Below, in pieces: positions 25,334-33,148 of a stretch of DNA of 33,725 nucleotides. The DNA lies in NCBI RefSeq assembly GCF_030691135.1, contig NZ_JAUYFA010000009.1, positions 1 to 33,725 of the forward strand, in the 5' to 3' direction. The notes below the pieces were generated by a model, which saw nothing but the letters and a program-made list of their open reading frames with translations, made no database searches and had not been told where the DNA came from. Made by a program: the position numbers and the translations under genes. The first letter of the stretch is position 1; each line of letters opens with the position of its first letter. The DNA comes from Phreatobacter sp. (GTDB taxonomy: Bacteria; Pseudomonadota; Alphaproteobacteria; Rhizobiales; Phreatobacteraceae).

Positions 25334-25816
25334 ATGTCGACGCCCGTTGAATTCCCCGATGCGCTGGTGGCCACAAAGGCTGCCCCTCGCACCAGACCCT
25401 CGAACTATCCCGAGCCGTTCTTCTCGCGCATGGGCGGTCGCGAGAAGCGGCCGCTCGGCGATGTCTTCGGCCTGACCAATTTCGGTGTGAATCTGACCCG
25501 CATCGTGGCGGGTGCGGTTTCGGCGCTGCACCACAGCCACAGCCGTCAGGACGAGTTCGTCTACATGCTGGAAGGCGAACTCGTGCTGATAGTCGGTGAT
25601 CGCGAAACGCTGCTGACGCCCGGCATGTGCGCCGGCTTTGCCAGGGGCGGGGAGGCGCATCACCTGGTCAACCGGTCGCAGGCCGATGCGACCTATCTCG
25701 AAATCGGAGACCGCAGCACCGGCGACGTCGTGACCTATCCCGGCGACGACATCGCCGCCATTCTCGAACCCGACGGGCGCTGGGTCTTCACGCACAAGGA
25801 CGGCACGCCCTATTGA
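25334..25816 (+). CDS. Cupin-domain protein
   Basis: The 160-residue protein contains one cupin barrel at about 35-135. Motif 1 reads HHSHSRQDEFVYMLEGELVLIVG, with three histidines and a glutamate that fit the metal-binding pattern. Motif 2 is around PGMCAGFARGGEAHHLVNRS, with a final histidine. Cupins of this size act as sugar isomerases, dioxygenases or small-molecule binding proteins, and I cannot tell which. An N-terminal LGDVFGLTNFGVNLTRI segment precedes motif 1. The ATG at 25334 follows GGAGG at 25319-25323. It has no metabolic neighbours that would point to a substrate. Confidence 0.8.
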   Translation: MSTPVEFPDALVATKAAPRTRPSNYPEPFFSRMGGREKRPLGDVFGLTNFGVNLTRIVAGAVSALHHSHSRQDEFVYMLEGELVLIVGDRETLLTPGMCAGFARGGEAHHLVNRSQADATYLEIGDRSTGDVVTYPGDDIAAILEPDGRWVFTHKDGTPY

Positions 25817-25844
25817 GCGGGCCGGCCGTGCCCCTGCAGGCGAC

Positions 25845-25874
25845 AAAAAGCCCCGCGCGGTTTCCCGGCGGGGC
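25845..25874 (-). terminator. Rho-independent terminator of ctrA
   Basis: On the minus strand GCCCCGC and GCGGGGC (plus-strand 25868-25874 and 25850-25856) form a perfect 7-bp stem around an 11-base, partly self-pairing loop, followed by TTTTT (25845-25849). It lies about 115 bases beyond the ctrA stop and also separates it from the convergent cupin gene. The remaining part of 25817-25988 has no gene. Confidence 0.75.
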
Positions 25875-25988
25875 CCTCGTCGTCTGGCAGCATTACATCC
25901 ATGCCCGGCCAGACTATTGGGATCGTTTTTGCCAGCCGGCCGTGACGGCCTTGTGACGCAGATGCGGCGAAATTGTTGCCGAGCGGGG

Positions 25989-26690
25989 TCAGGCGGGGAT
26001 GCGTTCCTCGACCTCGGTCGGCTCGCGCAACACGTAGCCGCGGCCCCAGACGGTCTCGATGTAGTTCTTGCCGTCGGAGGCGTTGGCGAGCTTCTTGCGC
26101 AGCTTGCAGATGAAGACGTCGATGATCTTCAGCTCGGGCTCGTCCATGCCGCCATAGAGGTGGTTGAGGAACATTTCCTTGGTCAGGGTCGTTCCCTTGC
26201 GCAGCGAGAGGAGCTCCAGCATCTGGTACTCCTTGCCGGTCAGGTGGACGCGCTGCCCCGACACTTCGACCGTCTTCTGGTCGAGGTTGACCAGGAGGTC
26301 GCCGGTGGTGATGACCGACTGGGCGTGGCCCTTCGAGCGGCGCACGATGGCGTGGATGCGGGCGACCATCTCGTCCTTGTGGAAGGGCTTGGTCAGGTAG
26401 TCGTCGGCGCCGAAGCCGAGGCCGCGTACCTTGTCCTCGATGCCGGCGAGGCCGGACAGGATCAGGATCGGCGTCTTGACCTTGGCCACCCGAAGCGACT
26501 TCAGCACTTCATATCCCGACATGTCGGGCAGGTTCAGGTCGAGAAGAATGATATCGTAGTCGTAGAGCTTGCCGAGGTCGATACCCTCCTCGCCGAGGTC
26601 CGTCGTATAGACGTTAAAGCTCTCGGACTTGAGCATCAGCTCGATGCTCTTCGCGGTGGCGCTGTCATCTTCGATCAACAGAACGCGCAT
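25989..26690 (-). CDS. ctrA: CtrA cell-cycle master response regulator
   Basis: The 233-residue OmpR-type regulator is a close match to CtrA. The receiver starts [20 protein letters not shown] and has phosphoacceptor Asp51 in [11 protein letters not shown] and Lys101 in [10 protein letters not shown]. The hallmark linker and winged-helix segments are present: [31 protein letters not shown] and [20 protein letters not shown], then [11 protein letters not shown]. CtrA, phosphorylated through CckA-ChpT, controls replication initiation, division and flagellar genes in Alphaproteobacteria. The C-terminus ends in EERIPA rather than the Ala-Ala of Caulobacter CtrA. I used the ATG at 26690, which begins the conserved MRVLL; an ATG two codons earlier is possible. 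fliI is divergent across 715 bases. Confidence 0.97.
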   Translation of the reverse strand: MRVLLIEDDSATAKSIELMLKSESFNVYTTDLGEEGIDLGKLYDYDIILLDLNLPDMSGYEVLKSLRVAKVKTPILILSGLAGIEDKVRGLGFGADDYLTKPFHKDEMVARIHAIVRRSKGHAQSVITTGDLLVNLDQKTVEVSGQRVHLTGKEYQMLELLSLRKGTTLTKEMFLNHLYGGMDEPELKIIDVFICKLRKKLANASDGKNYIETVWGRGYVLREPTEVEERIPA

Positions 26691-26815
26691 GCCCATCCCC
26701 TTCCGCTGACCCTAAACCGGCCATTCCGTCACCGATGACGAAACAGCCGTTTGGCATAGCGATCCCATGCCTCCGCCGCCGCGCGGAAAGCGATTGGGAT
26801 CCGTCCCCGTTCACT

Positions 26816-26940
26816 GATTCGACGTTACGCCCCAATGGTTAACAAACTGTGATTCGCAGGGGCAAGAGTCCTCGCAAAATATTTCTGCGACTCACTCCAA
26901 CCCTCTGCCGAATCGACCATTTTGGCCGTCTCGTCGAGTC
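26816..26940. promoter_or_regulatory. Cluster of six GANTC (CcrM-type) sites upstream of ctrA
   Basis: GATTC 26816-26820, GATTC 26851-26855, GAGTC 26866-26870, GACTC 26889-26893, GAATC 26910-26914 and GAGTC 26936-26940. Six sites in 125 bases is roughly fifteen times what base composition predicts (about one per 320 bases at 67% GC). A seventh is at 27103-27107. In Caulobacter, GANTC methylation in the ctrA promoter ties transcription to fork passage. Confidence 0.6.
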
Positions 26941-27048
26941 CGGGTCCTGCCTTTCCGTGACCAGGGTCCGCTGTGGGTCGTTGCAAACGAACCCCTTGCG
27001 GCCACGGATGCCTTTTAATCGGCTGATAGGGATCATTAACGGGCCGGG

Positions 27049-27063
27049 TTAAGGAAGGGTTAC
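27049..27063. promoter_or_regulatory. Near-consensus CtrA box
   Basis: TTAA-N7-TTAC (TTAAGGAAGGGTTAC), one mismatch from the TTAA-N7-TTAA core, in the ctrA/fliI region. It is an imperfect match, so binding is inferred. Confidence 0.4.
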
Positions 27064-27234
27064 CCGACAGGGCACAATCCGCACGGCGGTTGCCTTTACT
27101 TTGACTCGCATTGGCCCGTGATCGTTAAACTTCGGCAGTTTCGGGGGCCCGTCGCGGCGGCTAGGGGCTCCATTCGGCGGCTCTCCGGGGAAGGGGCGTG
27201 AGCAGCCGATGGGCAGCTTCTACCGGGTTCGTGG

Positions 27235-27249
27235 TTAACAGCGGGTAAA
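27235..27249. promoter_or_regulatory. Near-consensus CtrA box
   Basis: TTAA-N7-TAAA (TTAACAGCGGGTAAA), preserving the first half-site and A/T content of the second, about 160 bases before fliI. Imperfect match. Confidence 0.3.
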
Positions 27250-27345
27250 CATTGCCGACCGAGCCTCGCATTCCGCCACAGTGTCCCTGGAAATGCGGCA
27301 GGCGACCGGCAAAATCTGCCGCCTCGCGTTTACCAGGCGCCGGCG

Positions 27346-27361
27346 TTAACGCTTCGTTGAC
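27346..27361 (+). promoter_or_regulatory. Near-consensus CtrA box close to fliI
   Basis: TTAA-N7-TTGAC (TTAACGCTTCGTTGAC), one mismatch in the second half-site, ending 44 bases before the fliI ATG. Its position suits direct control of the flagellar ATPase gene. Confidence 0.45.
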
Positions 27362-27405
27362 CATGCCGGCAGGAATGTGGAGTTCCTGTCACGGATTCCT
27401 CATTC

Positions 27406-28722
27406 ATGCGCGCACTCGCCGAACACATCGCCGACATCGATTCCGTCTCGATCTACGGCCGCGTCTCCGGCGTGCGGGGCCTGATGATCGAGGCGGCGGG
27501 GCCCATCCACGCCATGTCGGTCGGCGCGCGGGTCACGGTGGAGACGGGCGCGCGTCCGATTCCCTGCGAGGTCGTGGGCTTTGCCGGCGACCAGGCGCTG
27601 CTGATGCCCTTCGCCGGGCTTGAGGGTGTCAGGCGCGGCTGCAAGGCCATGGTCTCGCTGGCGCCGGCCGCCGTGCGGCCCTGCCAGGGCTGGCTCGGGC
27701 GTGTCGTCAATGCGCTGGGTGAGCCGATCGACGGCAAGGGGCCGCTGCCGCAGGGTGGCTTTCCGATGCCCTTCCGGGCCGATCCGCCGGCGGCCCATAC
27801 CCGCCGCCGCGTCGGTGCGCCGCTGGATCTCGGTGTCCGGGCGCTGAACACCTTCCTCACCTGCTGCCGCGGCCAGCGCATGGGCATCTTCGCCGGCTCC
27901 GGCGTCGGCAAGTCGGTGCTGCTGTCGATGATCGCGCGCAATGTCGATGCCGATGTCTCGGTGATCGGGCTGGTCGGCGAGCGTGGCCGCGAGGTCCAGG
28001 AATTCCTGCAGGAGGATCTCGGCGAGGAGGGCCTCGCCCGCTCGGTGGTGGTCGTCGCCACCTCCGACGAGCCGGCCCTGATGCGCAAGCAGGCGGCCTA
28101 TCTCACCCTCTCCATCGCCGAATATTTCCGCGACATGGACAAGCAGGTGATGCTGATGATGGATTCGGTGACGCGCTTCGCCATGGCCCAGCGCGAGATC
28201 GGACTTTCGGCCGGCGAGCCGCCGACAGCCAAGGGCTATACGCCGACGGTCTTCTCCGAGCTGCCGCGGTTGCTGGAGCGCGCCGGCCCGGGGGCCGGGG
28301 AGGGCGCCATCACCGCCATCTTCACCGTGCTCGTCGACGGCGACGACCACAACGAGCCGGTCGCCGACGCGGTACGCGGCATCCTCGACGGCCATATCGT
28401 CATGGAGCGGTCGATTGCCGAACGCGGGCGCTATCCCGCCATCAACGTGCTGAAGAGCGTGTCGCGGACCATGCCGCGTTCCGCCGATCCGGACTATTGG
28501 CCGGTGATCCAGAAGGCCAAGCGCACGCTGGCGACCTATGCCGACATGGAGGAACTGATCCGGCTCGGCGCCTACCGGCAGGGATCGTCGGCGGAGGTGG
28601 ACGAGGCGATCCGGCTGCAGCCGGCGCTGGAGGCCTTTCTCGGCCAGGGCAAGGACGAGCAGTCGTCGATCCGCGAAGGCTACCGCCGGCTGGCCGAGAT
28701 CCTGGAGGTCGCCGCAGCATGA
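27406..28722 (+). CDS. fliI: FliI flagellar export ATPase
   Basis: FliI is the F1-beta-like ATPase of the flagellar type III export apparatus. The 438-residue product has a short N-terminal beta-barrel domain (about 1-90), the [16 protein letters not shown] segment at about 99-114, Walker A AGSGVGKS at 163-170, the [10 protein letters not shown] motif with catalytic Glu192 at 191-200, Walker [11 protein letters not shown] with Asp253, and the conserved [20 protein letters not shown]. The C-terminal domain (about 345-438) ends with the normal ILEVAAA. The ATG at 27406 is supported by similarity to FliI starts. fliJ follows after 204 bases on the same strand. The CtrA-box-like elements upstream would place it under cell-cycle control. 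Confidence 0.97.
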   Translation: MRALAEHIADIDSVSIYGRVSGVRGLMIEAAGPIHAMSVGARVTVETGARPIPCEVVGFAGDQALLMPFAGLEGVRRGCKAMVSLAPAAVRPCQGWLGRVVNALGEPIDGKGPLPQGGFPMPFRADPPAAHTRRRVGAPLDLGVRALNTFLTCCRGQRMGIFAGSGVGKSVLLSMIARNVDADVSVIGLVGERGREVQEFLQEDLGEEGLARSVVVVATSDEPALMRKQAAYLTLSIAEYFRDMDKQVMLMMDSVTRFAMAQREIGLSAGEPPTAKGYTPTVFSELPRLLERAGPGAGEGAITAIFTVLVDGDDHNEPVADAVRGILDGHIVMERSIAERGRYPAINVLKSVSRTMPRSADPDYWPVIQKAKRTLATYADMEELIRLGAYRQGSSAEVDEAIRLQPALEAFLGQGKDEQSSIREGYRRLAEILEVAAA

Positions 28723-28783
28723 GGCGGGGCGAAATTCCCCAATGAATGGCGCGACTTATGAACACTCGTTTACCATGAATCGT

Positions 28784-28797
28784 CGTTTCCGGAAACG
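28784..28797. repeat. 14-bp perfect palindrome between fliI and fliJ
   Basis: CGTTTCCGGAAACG reads the same on both strands. It is centred 64 bases after the fliI stop (28720-28722), next to a GANTC site at 28777-28781. Its composition and symmetry suggest a dimeric regulator site, but no known consensus fits. Confidence 0.45.
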
Positions 28798-28871
28798 GAA
28801 TCTCAACCTCGTGGGACTAGCTTCAGTTCTCATTAGGGGTAAGGCGACCGTGGTGCGGCTGCCGAGGACGA

Positions 28872-28897
28872 CCGTGAGGCGTGTGTGTGTCTCACGG
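28872..28897 (+). other. Stem-loop in the fliJ leader
   Basis: CCGTGAG (28872-28878) pairs with CTCACGG (28891-28897) around a 12-base loop with a GT repeat (gcgtgtgtgtgt). It ends 29 bases before the fliJ ATG, so it lies in the mRNA leader and could affect fliJ translation. No T-run follows. Confidence 0.4.
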
Positions 28898-28926
28898 AAT
28901 AAGGGGACTTCTGGGAGTACGAGTCG

Positions 28927-29346
28927 ATGAAGTCGCGAGAGACTTTGATCCGCCTGAAGCGCTTTCAGGTCGACGAAAAGCGCCGCCAGGTCGTGCAGAT
29001 CGAGATGATGATCGCCGAGTTCGAACGCATGGCGAACGAACTCGACCGCGAGATCGTGGCCGAACAGACCCGGGCCAACGTGCACGACCCGGCGCACTAT
29101 GCCTATCCGACCTATGCCAAGGCAGCGCGCCAGCGGCGCGACAACCTCATGGGGTCGGCCGGCGAACTGAAGGGCCAGCTCGACGATGCCAAGGCCGCGC
29201 TGGCCGAGGCCTTCGAGGAGCTGAAGAAGGTCGAGATCCTCGACGAGCGTGAGAGCGCCCGCGACCGTGCCGCAGATGCGGTGCGCGAGCAGGCGGAAAT
29301 GGACCGCATCGGTCTTTCCAGACGTGGCGCCTATCTCGGCGCCTGA
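28927..29346 (+). CDS. fliJ: FliJ-type flagellar export chaperone
   Basis: The 139-residue protein is predicted to be a long antiparallel coiled coil, as in FliJ, the central stalk that activates FliI and handles export substrates. It starts MKSRETLIRLKRFQVDEKRRQ, typical of the family in Alphaproteobacteria, and remains Lys/Glu/Arg-rich and heptad-like to the end, with EAFEELKKVEILDERE in the second helix. Sequence conservation of FliJ is low, so position behind fliI supports the call. The ATG at 28927 follows a GGGAGTACGAGTCG leader. A terminator candidate lies 27 bases after the stop. Confidence 0.88.
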   Translation: MKSRETLIRLKRFQVDEKRRQVVQIEMMIAEFERMANELDREIVAEQTRANVHDPAHYAYPTYAKAARQRRDNLMGSAGELKGQLDDAKAALAEAFEELKKVEILDERESARDRAADAVREQAEMDRIGLSRRGAYLGA

Positions 29347-29372
29347 AGCGACGGGATATGGCGGGTTTGCGC

Positions 29373-29398
29373 AGGGCGCGGTGAAAGCCGCGCCTTTC
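29373..29398 (+). terminator. Probable terminator after fliJ
   Basis: AGGGCGCGG and CCGCGCCTT form a stem of about nine pairs (7 perfect GC-rich pairs, GGCGCGG/CCGCGCC, plus one G-T and one A-T) around TGAAAG, followed by a short TTT. It starts 27 bases after the fliJ stop. The T-run is short. Confidence 0.5.
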
Positions 29399-29411
29399 GC
29401 ATGTCCGGTGG

Positions 29412-30260
29412 TCAGGCGACCGGCCGGCGCTCCACCTCGACGCGCCAGGCGCCGGGTTCGCCGCTGACGGTGACGAGGTTCCAGGCCGCCGGGTCGGATC
29501 CGCCGCCGGGCGCGGCCGAGGCCGAGGGAACGCCGATGACCGGGATGGGGCCGTTCGGACCGCGGAGCTCCCGCAGCGTGCCCTTGTGGGTATGGCCGTG
29601 CAGGACGGCCTCGGCGCCGATCTTGGCCAGCATGGCGGCGAGTTCCTGATGATCGCCGAGGCGCTTCTGGAAGCCGATGTCGAAGGGCGGATGGTGGATC
29701 AGCACCAGGCGAGCGAGACCCTGCTGGCCCAGCATCTCCAGTTCGTCGGCGAGAGCGGCGATCTGCCGGGGTCCGAGCAGGCCGGTGGCGAGGAAGGCCG
29801 GGGTCGGAACGCCGCTGTTGACGCCGACGAGCGCGACCTGGCCACGCACCCGGGTGAAGGGGAAGGCGTAACCGCCTTCGGTCTCGCTGGTGCCGTCGGA
29901 GAGGAACCAGGGGCGCCAGTGGTGGACGATGCCCGGCACCGTCTCGCGCATATAGGCATCGTGGTTGCCGGGAACGAAGCTGACGCGTTCCGGAGGGCCG
30001 ATCCGCCAGAGCAGGGCGCGGGCGGCCTTGTATTCGTCGACGAGGCCGAGATTGATGAGATCGCCCGTCACCGCGATATGATCGACCTCGGCGTGGACGA
30101 TATCGGCCAGCAACCGGTCAAGCACGTCCATGCGGTGGTGGGCCGCCCGGTTGCGCCGCCAGTTGACATAGCCGGTCAGGCGTTTGCCCAACAGCTGGCG
30201 CCAGGTCATAGCCGGGAGGGGGCCGATATGCGGATCGGAGAGGTGGGCGAGGCGGAACAT
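29412..30260 (-). CDS. Calcineurin-like metallophosphoesterase
   Basis: The 282-residue protein has the full set of metallophosphoesterase motifs: LSDPHIG (Asp9, His11), TGDLINLG, GNHD in FVPGNHDAYM, the histidine pair of LIHHPPF and the closing GHTH in LHGHTHKG. They bind two metal ions for hydrolysis of a phosphoester. The spacing and the N-terminal RLAHLSDPHIGPLP place it near the cyclic-nucleotide/UDP-pyrophosphatase-like branch, but the substrate is unknown. The ATG at 30260 has a GAGG-like site upstream. The gene is transcribed towards the fliJ terminator and is followed upstream by a small minus-strand gene candidate. Confidence 0.9.
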   Translation of the reverse strand: MFRLAHLSDPHIGPLPAMTWRQLLGKRLTGYVNWRRNRAAHHRMDVLDRLLADIVHAEVDHIAVTGDLINLGLVDEYKAARALLWRIGPPERVSFVPGNHDAYMRETVPGIVHHWRPWFLSDGTSETEGGYAFPFTRVRGQVALVGVNSGVPTPAFLATGLLGPRQIAALADELEMLGQQGLARLVLIHHPPFDIGFQKRLGDHQELAAMLAKIGAEAVLHGHTHKGTLRELRGPNGPIPVIGVPSASAAPGGGSDPAAWNLVTVSGEPGAWRVEVERRPVA

Positions 30261-30344
30261 GGCCTCACCCTATGCTTGAGGTGCGCGGTGCCTGTCCAGC
30301 CATGCCGGTCGCGCCCGGAGGCCCCAACCGGCGCCGGCAGGGGT

Positions 30345-30467
30345 TCAGCGGCGCGCGTAGTAGATGCCGAGAGCGGCGGCGGTGGCGCCGTCACGGATCT
30401 CGAGAGAGGGCTGCCAACGGAAGGTCGGGCGACGCTTCATCAGCGAGGTGATCAGGGAAATGAGCAT
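30345..30467 (-). CDS. Candidate 40-residue small protein of unknown function
   Basis: A 40-codon frame on the minus strand starts with ATG at 30467 behind GAGGAG with six-base spacing, the strongest ribosome site in the area. It ends at TGA 30345-30347. The translation has a hydrophobic start (MLISLITSLMKRR), then PTFRWQPSLEIRDG and a final ATAAALGIYYARR. It is Arg-rich, and hydrophobic helix followed by KRR could associate with the membrane. I do not know a matching family. It sits between the metallophosphoesterase gene (start 30260, same strand, 84 bases away) and the divergent NUDIX gene. Codon use looks like that of the neighbours. Coding status is likely but unproven. Confidence 0.55.
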   Translation of the reverse strand: MLISLITSLMKRRPTFRWQPSLEIRDGATAAALGIYYARR

Positions 30468-30639
30468 GAAACGCTCCTCAAATGGGCGCACTGCTCAAGT
30501 GTGCAGCGCAACATGACGCTGAATTAGGCTCTTGGGCCCCGGTTTGGTAGTGGTTGTGCCGCGAGGCCTGCCATGCATTTTTGATCGCGGCCCTTCATGA
30601 ATCCGCAATCTTTCATTCGCATCAGTGATGGAAGCGTCG

Positions 30640-31116
30640 ATGATCCTGCTCAATCCCGACCGGCGCTCCTGGCTGACGCCCCTCCTGCACCTCTACTGGC
30701 GCTTCTCCCGCGGCATGACGCTCGGCGTGCGCGCCTGCGTCGTCGACGCCGACGGTCGGCTCCTTCTCATCCGCCACAGCTACACGCCCGGCTGGCACTT
30801 TCCCGGCGGCGGGGTGGAGGTCGGGCAGACGGTGGAGGAGGCGCTCGCGATGGAATTGCGCGAAGAGGCGCATGTCGTGATGACCGGCGCGCCGGCCTTC
30901 TGTGGTCTCTTTCTCAACGCCCGGACGTCGCGGCGCGACCATGTCGCATTGTTCCGGGTCGACAGCTTCGAGCAGCCCTCGCCCTTCGTGCCGACGCGGG
31001 AGATCGTCGAGGCCGCCTTCTTCGCGCGCGAGGCGCTTCCCGAGGGCGTGACGCGGGGCACGCGCGAGCGTATCGCCGAACTCTTCGAGGGGCGCCCGCG
31101 CAGCTCCCATTGGTGA
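30640..31116 (+). CDS. NUDIX-domain hydrolase with a degenerate Nudix box
   Basis: The 158-residue protein has the NUDIX fold: VRACVVDADGRLLLIRHSY, then GWHFPGGGVEVGQTVEEALA and MELREEAHV, and a strand-rich C-terminus. NUDIX enzymes hydrolyse nucleoside diphosphates linked to other groups. The box departs from the GX5EX7REUXEEXGU consensus: the first Glu is Gln, the Arg is Met and the second Gly is His, while the catalytic Glu residues of REUXEE remain. I chose the ATG at 30640, with GGAAG at 30630-30634. Two earlier in-frame starts (GTG 30625, ATG 30628) add only four or five residues. It converges with the MFS gene. Confidence 0.82.
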   Translation: MILLNPDRRSWLTPLLHLYWRFSRGMTLGVRACVVDADGRLLLIRHSYTPGWHFPGGGVEVGQTVEEALAMELREEAHVVMTGAPAFCGLFLNARTSRRDHVALFRVDSFEQPSPFVPTREIVEAAFFAREALPEGVTRGTRERIAELFEGRPRSSHW

Positions 31117-31120
31117 GCGG

Positions 31121-32371
31121 TCAGCGTCGGCGACCCGCCAGCAGCGTCACGATGGCGAGGGCGAAGCCGACGGCGGTCGCGGCATAGACCAGGGGCGCAT
31201 TGCCGGACCCGGCCTCTGCCGTCGCCTGACGCAGGAAGCCGAAGGCGGCGGGCGCGAAGGCATAGACGCCCTGGCCGATCGCCACCGTCAGGGCGACGAC
31301 GCGCGGCACGTCGGCGCGGACGAATTCGGCCTGGGCGATGAGAGCCGGCAGGTAGATGAGATTGCCGATGCCGAGGCCGACCAGCGCCACGCCGGTCCAG
31401 ATGAGCCAGATCTCGCGCCCGCCCGCTGCCATCAGGGCGAGGCAGCCGCAGATCTGTACGCCATAGCTCACCGCCGCGATCAGGCGCCGCTCGGCCGTGC
31501 CCGGCATCATCCAGCCGAGCAGCGTGCGGCCGCAGACCGCCGCCACCGTCGCGAATGCCATGGCGATGCCGGCGCCGAGGGCGCCGAGCGGCGGGACGAT
31601 GAGGGAATAGAGCTGCGCGAGGAGGCCGGCCTGCGCGAAGAGCCCGAGGGAGGTGGCGGCGGCGAGCGTGAGGAAGCTGCGGTCGCGCCAGACGGCTGCA
31701 CCGGCGAGCGGCACGGCCAGCGGCGAGGTCGGCCCGGATGAGGCCGGCGTGCCCGGCGCGTCGCCGTCCGGCTCCTGGCCGAGGGACAGCGGCGAGTGGA
31801 TGAAGATGCGGCTCGCCAGCACCCACACGGCGACGATGACGCAGGCGCCGATGATCGCCGCGGCGAGGGGAAAGCCGAGCCAGCCGATGGCGAGGACCCA
31901 GAGCGGGGCGACGAGGACGCCGCCGAGGCTCGCGCCGTTATAGGCCATGGCGAGGGCGGCGGGCCGGTTGCGCACGAACCAGGGGGAGACGATGGCATTG
32001 ACCGCCGCAGACCCCATCGTCACCCAGCCCACGCCGCTGACGGCGGCGGCGATGAAGAGCTGCCAGGGCGCGGCCGCAAGGCTCCAGCCGAGGACGCCGA
32101 GGCCGAGCGCGAAAGCACCCGTGCGGGTCGTGCGGGCGATGCCCCAGCGCGCGTAGATCGCCGGCAGATTGGCCACCGTCACCGCACCGACGAGATAATG
32201 CACCGTGATGGCCACCGAGATGAGGCCTACCGACCAGCCGCGGGTCTCATTCAAGACGTGGAGGTAGATGGGCGGCCCGTAGAAGCCGAGCCCCCACCCG
32301 CAGATGGCGAGGGTGAATGCGGCCCAGACCACTTTCCAGCCGAAGAAGCCCTTCGCCGCCGTGCCGCTCAT
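31121..32371 (-). CDS. MFS transporter
   Basis: This 416-residue membrane protein has about twelve hydrophobic segments and major facilitator features: an opening FFGWKVVWAAFTLAICGWGLGFYG like the OFA/MCT-type subfamily, a loop after helix 2 (ARWGIARTTRTGAF), and a hydrophilic central loop rich in Pro, Asp and Gly (QEPDGDAPGTPASSGPTS) between the two six-helix halves. Such proteins often carry small carboxylates or other organic anions, but the substrate is unassigned. The ATG at 32371 has GGAG upstream with long spacing. It converges with the NUDIX gene and is divergent from the GNAT gene, with a 264-base gap that shows no other gene. Confidence 0.9.
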   Translation of the reverse strand: MSGTAAKGFFGWKVVWAAFTLAICGWGLGFYGPPIYLHVLNETRGWSVGLISVAITVHYLVGAVTVANLPAIYARWGIARTTRTGAFALGLGVLGWSLAAAPWQLFIAAAVSGVGWVTMGSAAVNAIVSPWFVRNRPAALAMAYNGASLGGVLVAPLWVLAIGWLGFPLAAAIIGACVIVAVWVLASRIFIHSPLSLGQEPDGDAPGTPASSGPTSPLAVPLAGAAVWRDRSFLTLAAATSLGLFAQAGLLAQLYSLIVPPLGALGAGIAMAFATVAAVCGRTLLGWMMPGTAERRLIAAVSYGVQICGCLALMAAGGREIWLIWTGVALVGLGIGNLIYLPALIAQAEFVRADVPRVVALTVAIGQGVYAFAPAAFGFLRQATAEAGSGNAPLVYAATAVGFALAIVTLLAGRRR

Positions 32372-32635
32372 GCCACCGCTATCTCCGTCGTTCCCTGCGA
32401 CTATGCCGGCGGGCGCAGATGCAGGGTTCGGTCACGCCCGAACCATGGCACGGAATGCACGGCCTGATGCGGCGTGGCCCCGTTGCACGGCGGCAGGGTG
32501 ACGGCCCCCGCCCTCCATGCTATGCGCGCTGTCATGATGGGCAGCGCATTTCCGCGGATCGAGCGACGACGACGGCCGGCATGATTGCCTGATGCTCCGG
32601 ATTTTGTTCGCCTCCTGCCGTTGGACGCCCGCGCC

Positions 32636-33148
32636 ATGCCCGACCTGTCGCTCGACCTGCATCCCGAGACCCCTGCCGATCAGGCCGCCATCGAGCGGCT
32701 GCACGAGCGCGCCTTCGGGCCGGGGCGCTTCTCCCGCACCGCGTTCCGCCTGCGCGAAGGCGTGCCGTCCTTCGCCAACCTCTGCTTCACCGCGCGGGTC
32801 GGCACGCTGCTCGTCGGCTCCATCCGCCTGTCGCCGATCGAGATCGGGCGGGGCGTGCCGGCGGTTCTGCTCGGTCCGATCACCATCGATCCGGCCTTCC
32901 AGAGCAAGGGAATCGGCGGGGCGCTGATGCGCCGTGCCATGGACCGGGCCCGCGAGGAGGGCCATCGCCTGATCATGCTGGTGGGCGATGCGCCCTACTA
33001 CGAGCGCTTCGGTTTCACGGTGGTGCCGCCCGGCCGGCTCCAGCTGCCCGGGCCTGTCGACCCGGCGCGGCTGCTGGTGGCGGAACTGGCGGAGGATGCC
33101 TTCGCGGGTGTCGCAGGAGCCGTCCGCGGTGCGGCGGGTACGAACTGA
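32636..33148 (+). CDS. GNAT-family N-acetyltransferase (YhbS-like)
   Basis: The 170-residue protein matches the YhbS-like branch of the GNAT superfamily: N-terminal LHPETPADQAAIERLHERAFG, then LLVGSIRLSPIEIGRG, the LGPITIDPAFQSKGIGGALM acetyl-CoA site with the QSKGIG loop, and PYYERFGFTVVPPGRLQLPG. YhbS-type acetyltransferases have poorly known acceptors. The ATG at 32636 opens the conserved region. An upstream TTG in frame would add 17 atypical residues. It is divergent from the MFS gene, and no partner is obvious. Confidence 0.88.
   Translation: MPDLSLDLHPETPADQAAIERLHERAFGPGRFSRTAFRLREGVPSFANLCFTARVGTLLVGSIRLSPIEIGRGVPAVLLGPITIDPAFQSKGIGGALMRRAMDRAREEGHRLIMLVGDAPYYERFGFTVVPPGRLQLPGPVDPARLLVAELAEDAFAGVAGAVRGAAGTN

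Larger units (their letters stand above)
26691..27405. promoter_or_regulatory. 715-base ctrA/fliI divergent regulatory region
   Basis: No convincing gene lies here. The region should contain the ctrA promoter(s) (minus) and the fliI promoter (plus). It holds seven TTAA tetramers (26839, 27015, 27036, 27049, 27125, 27235, 27346), rare for DNA this GC-rich, several followed by C as in CtrA half-sites, and seven GANTC sites. The size is well above the usual gap in this window. Short open frames across it have atypical composition, and I rejected them as genes. Confidence 0.6.

Noticed and set aside
26839-27205. Short open frames (65-67 codons) on both strands in the ctrA/fliI gap.
   Set aside because: Their composition is atypical, they overlap regulatory motifs, and no ribosome site precedes them.
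28742-28930. 62-codon plus-strand frame between fliI and fliJ.
   Set aside because: The translation is basic (Arg-rich) and family-less, it overlaps the fliJ start by four bases, and the region instead carries a palindrome and a stem-loop that fit regulatory DNA.
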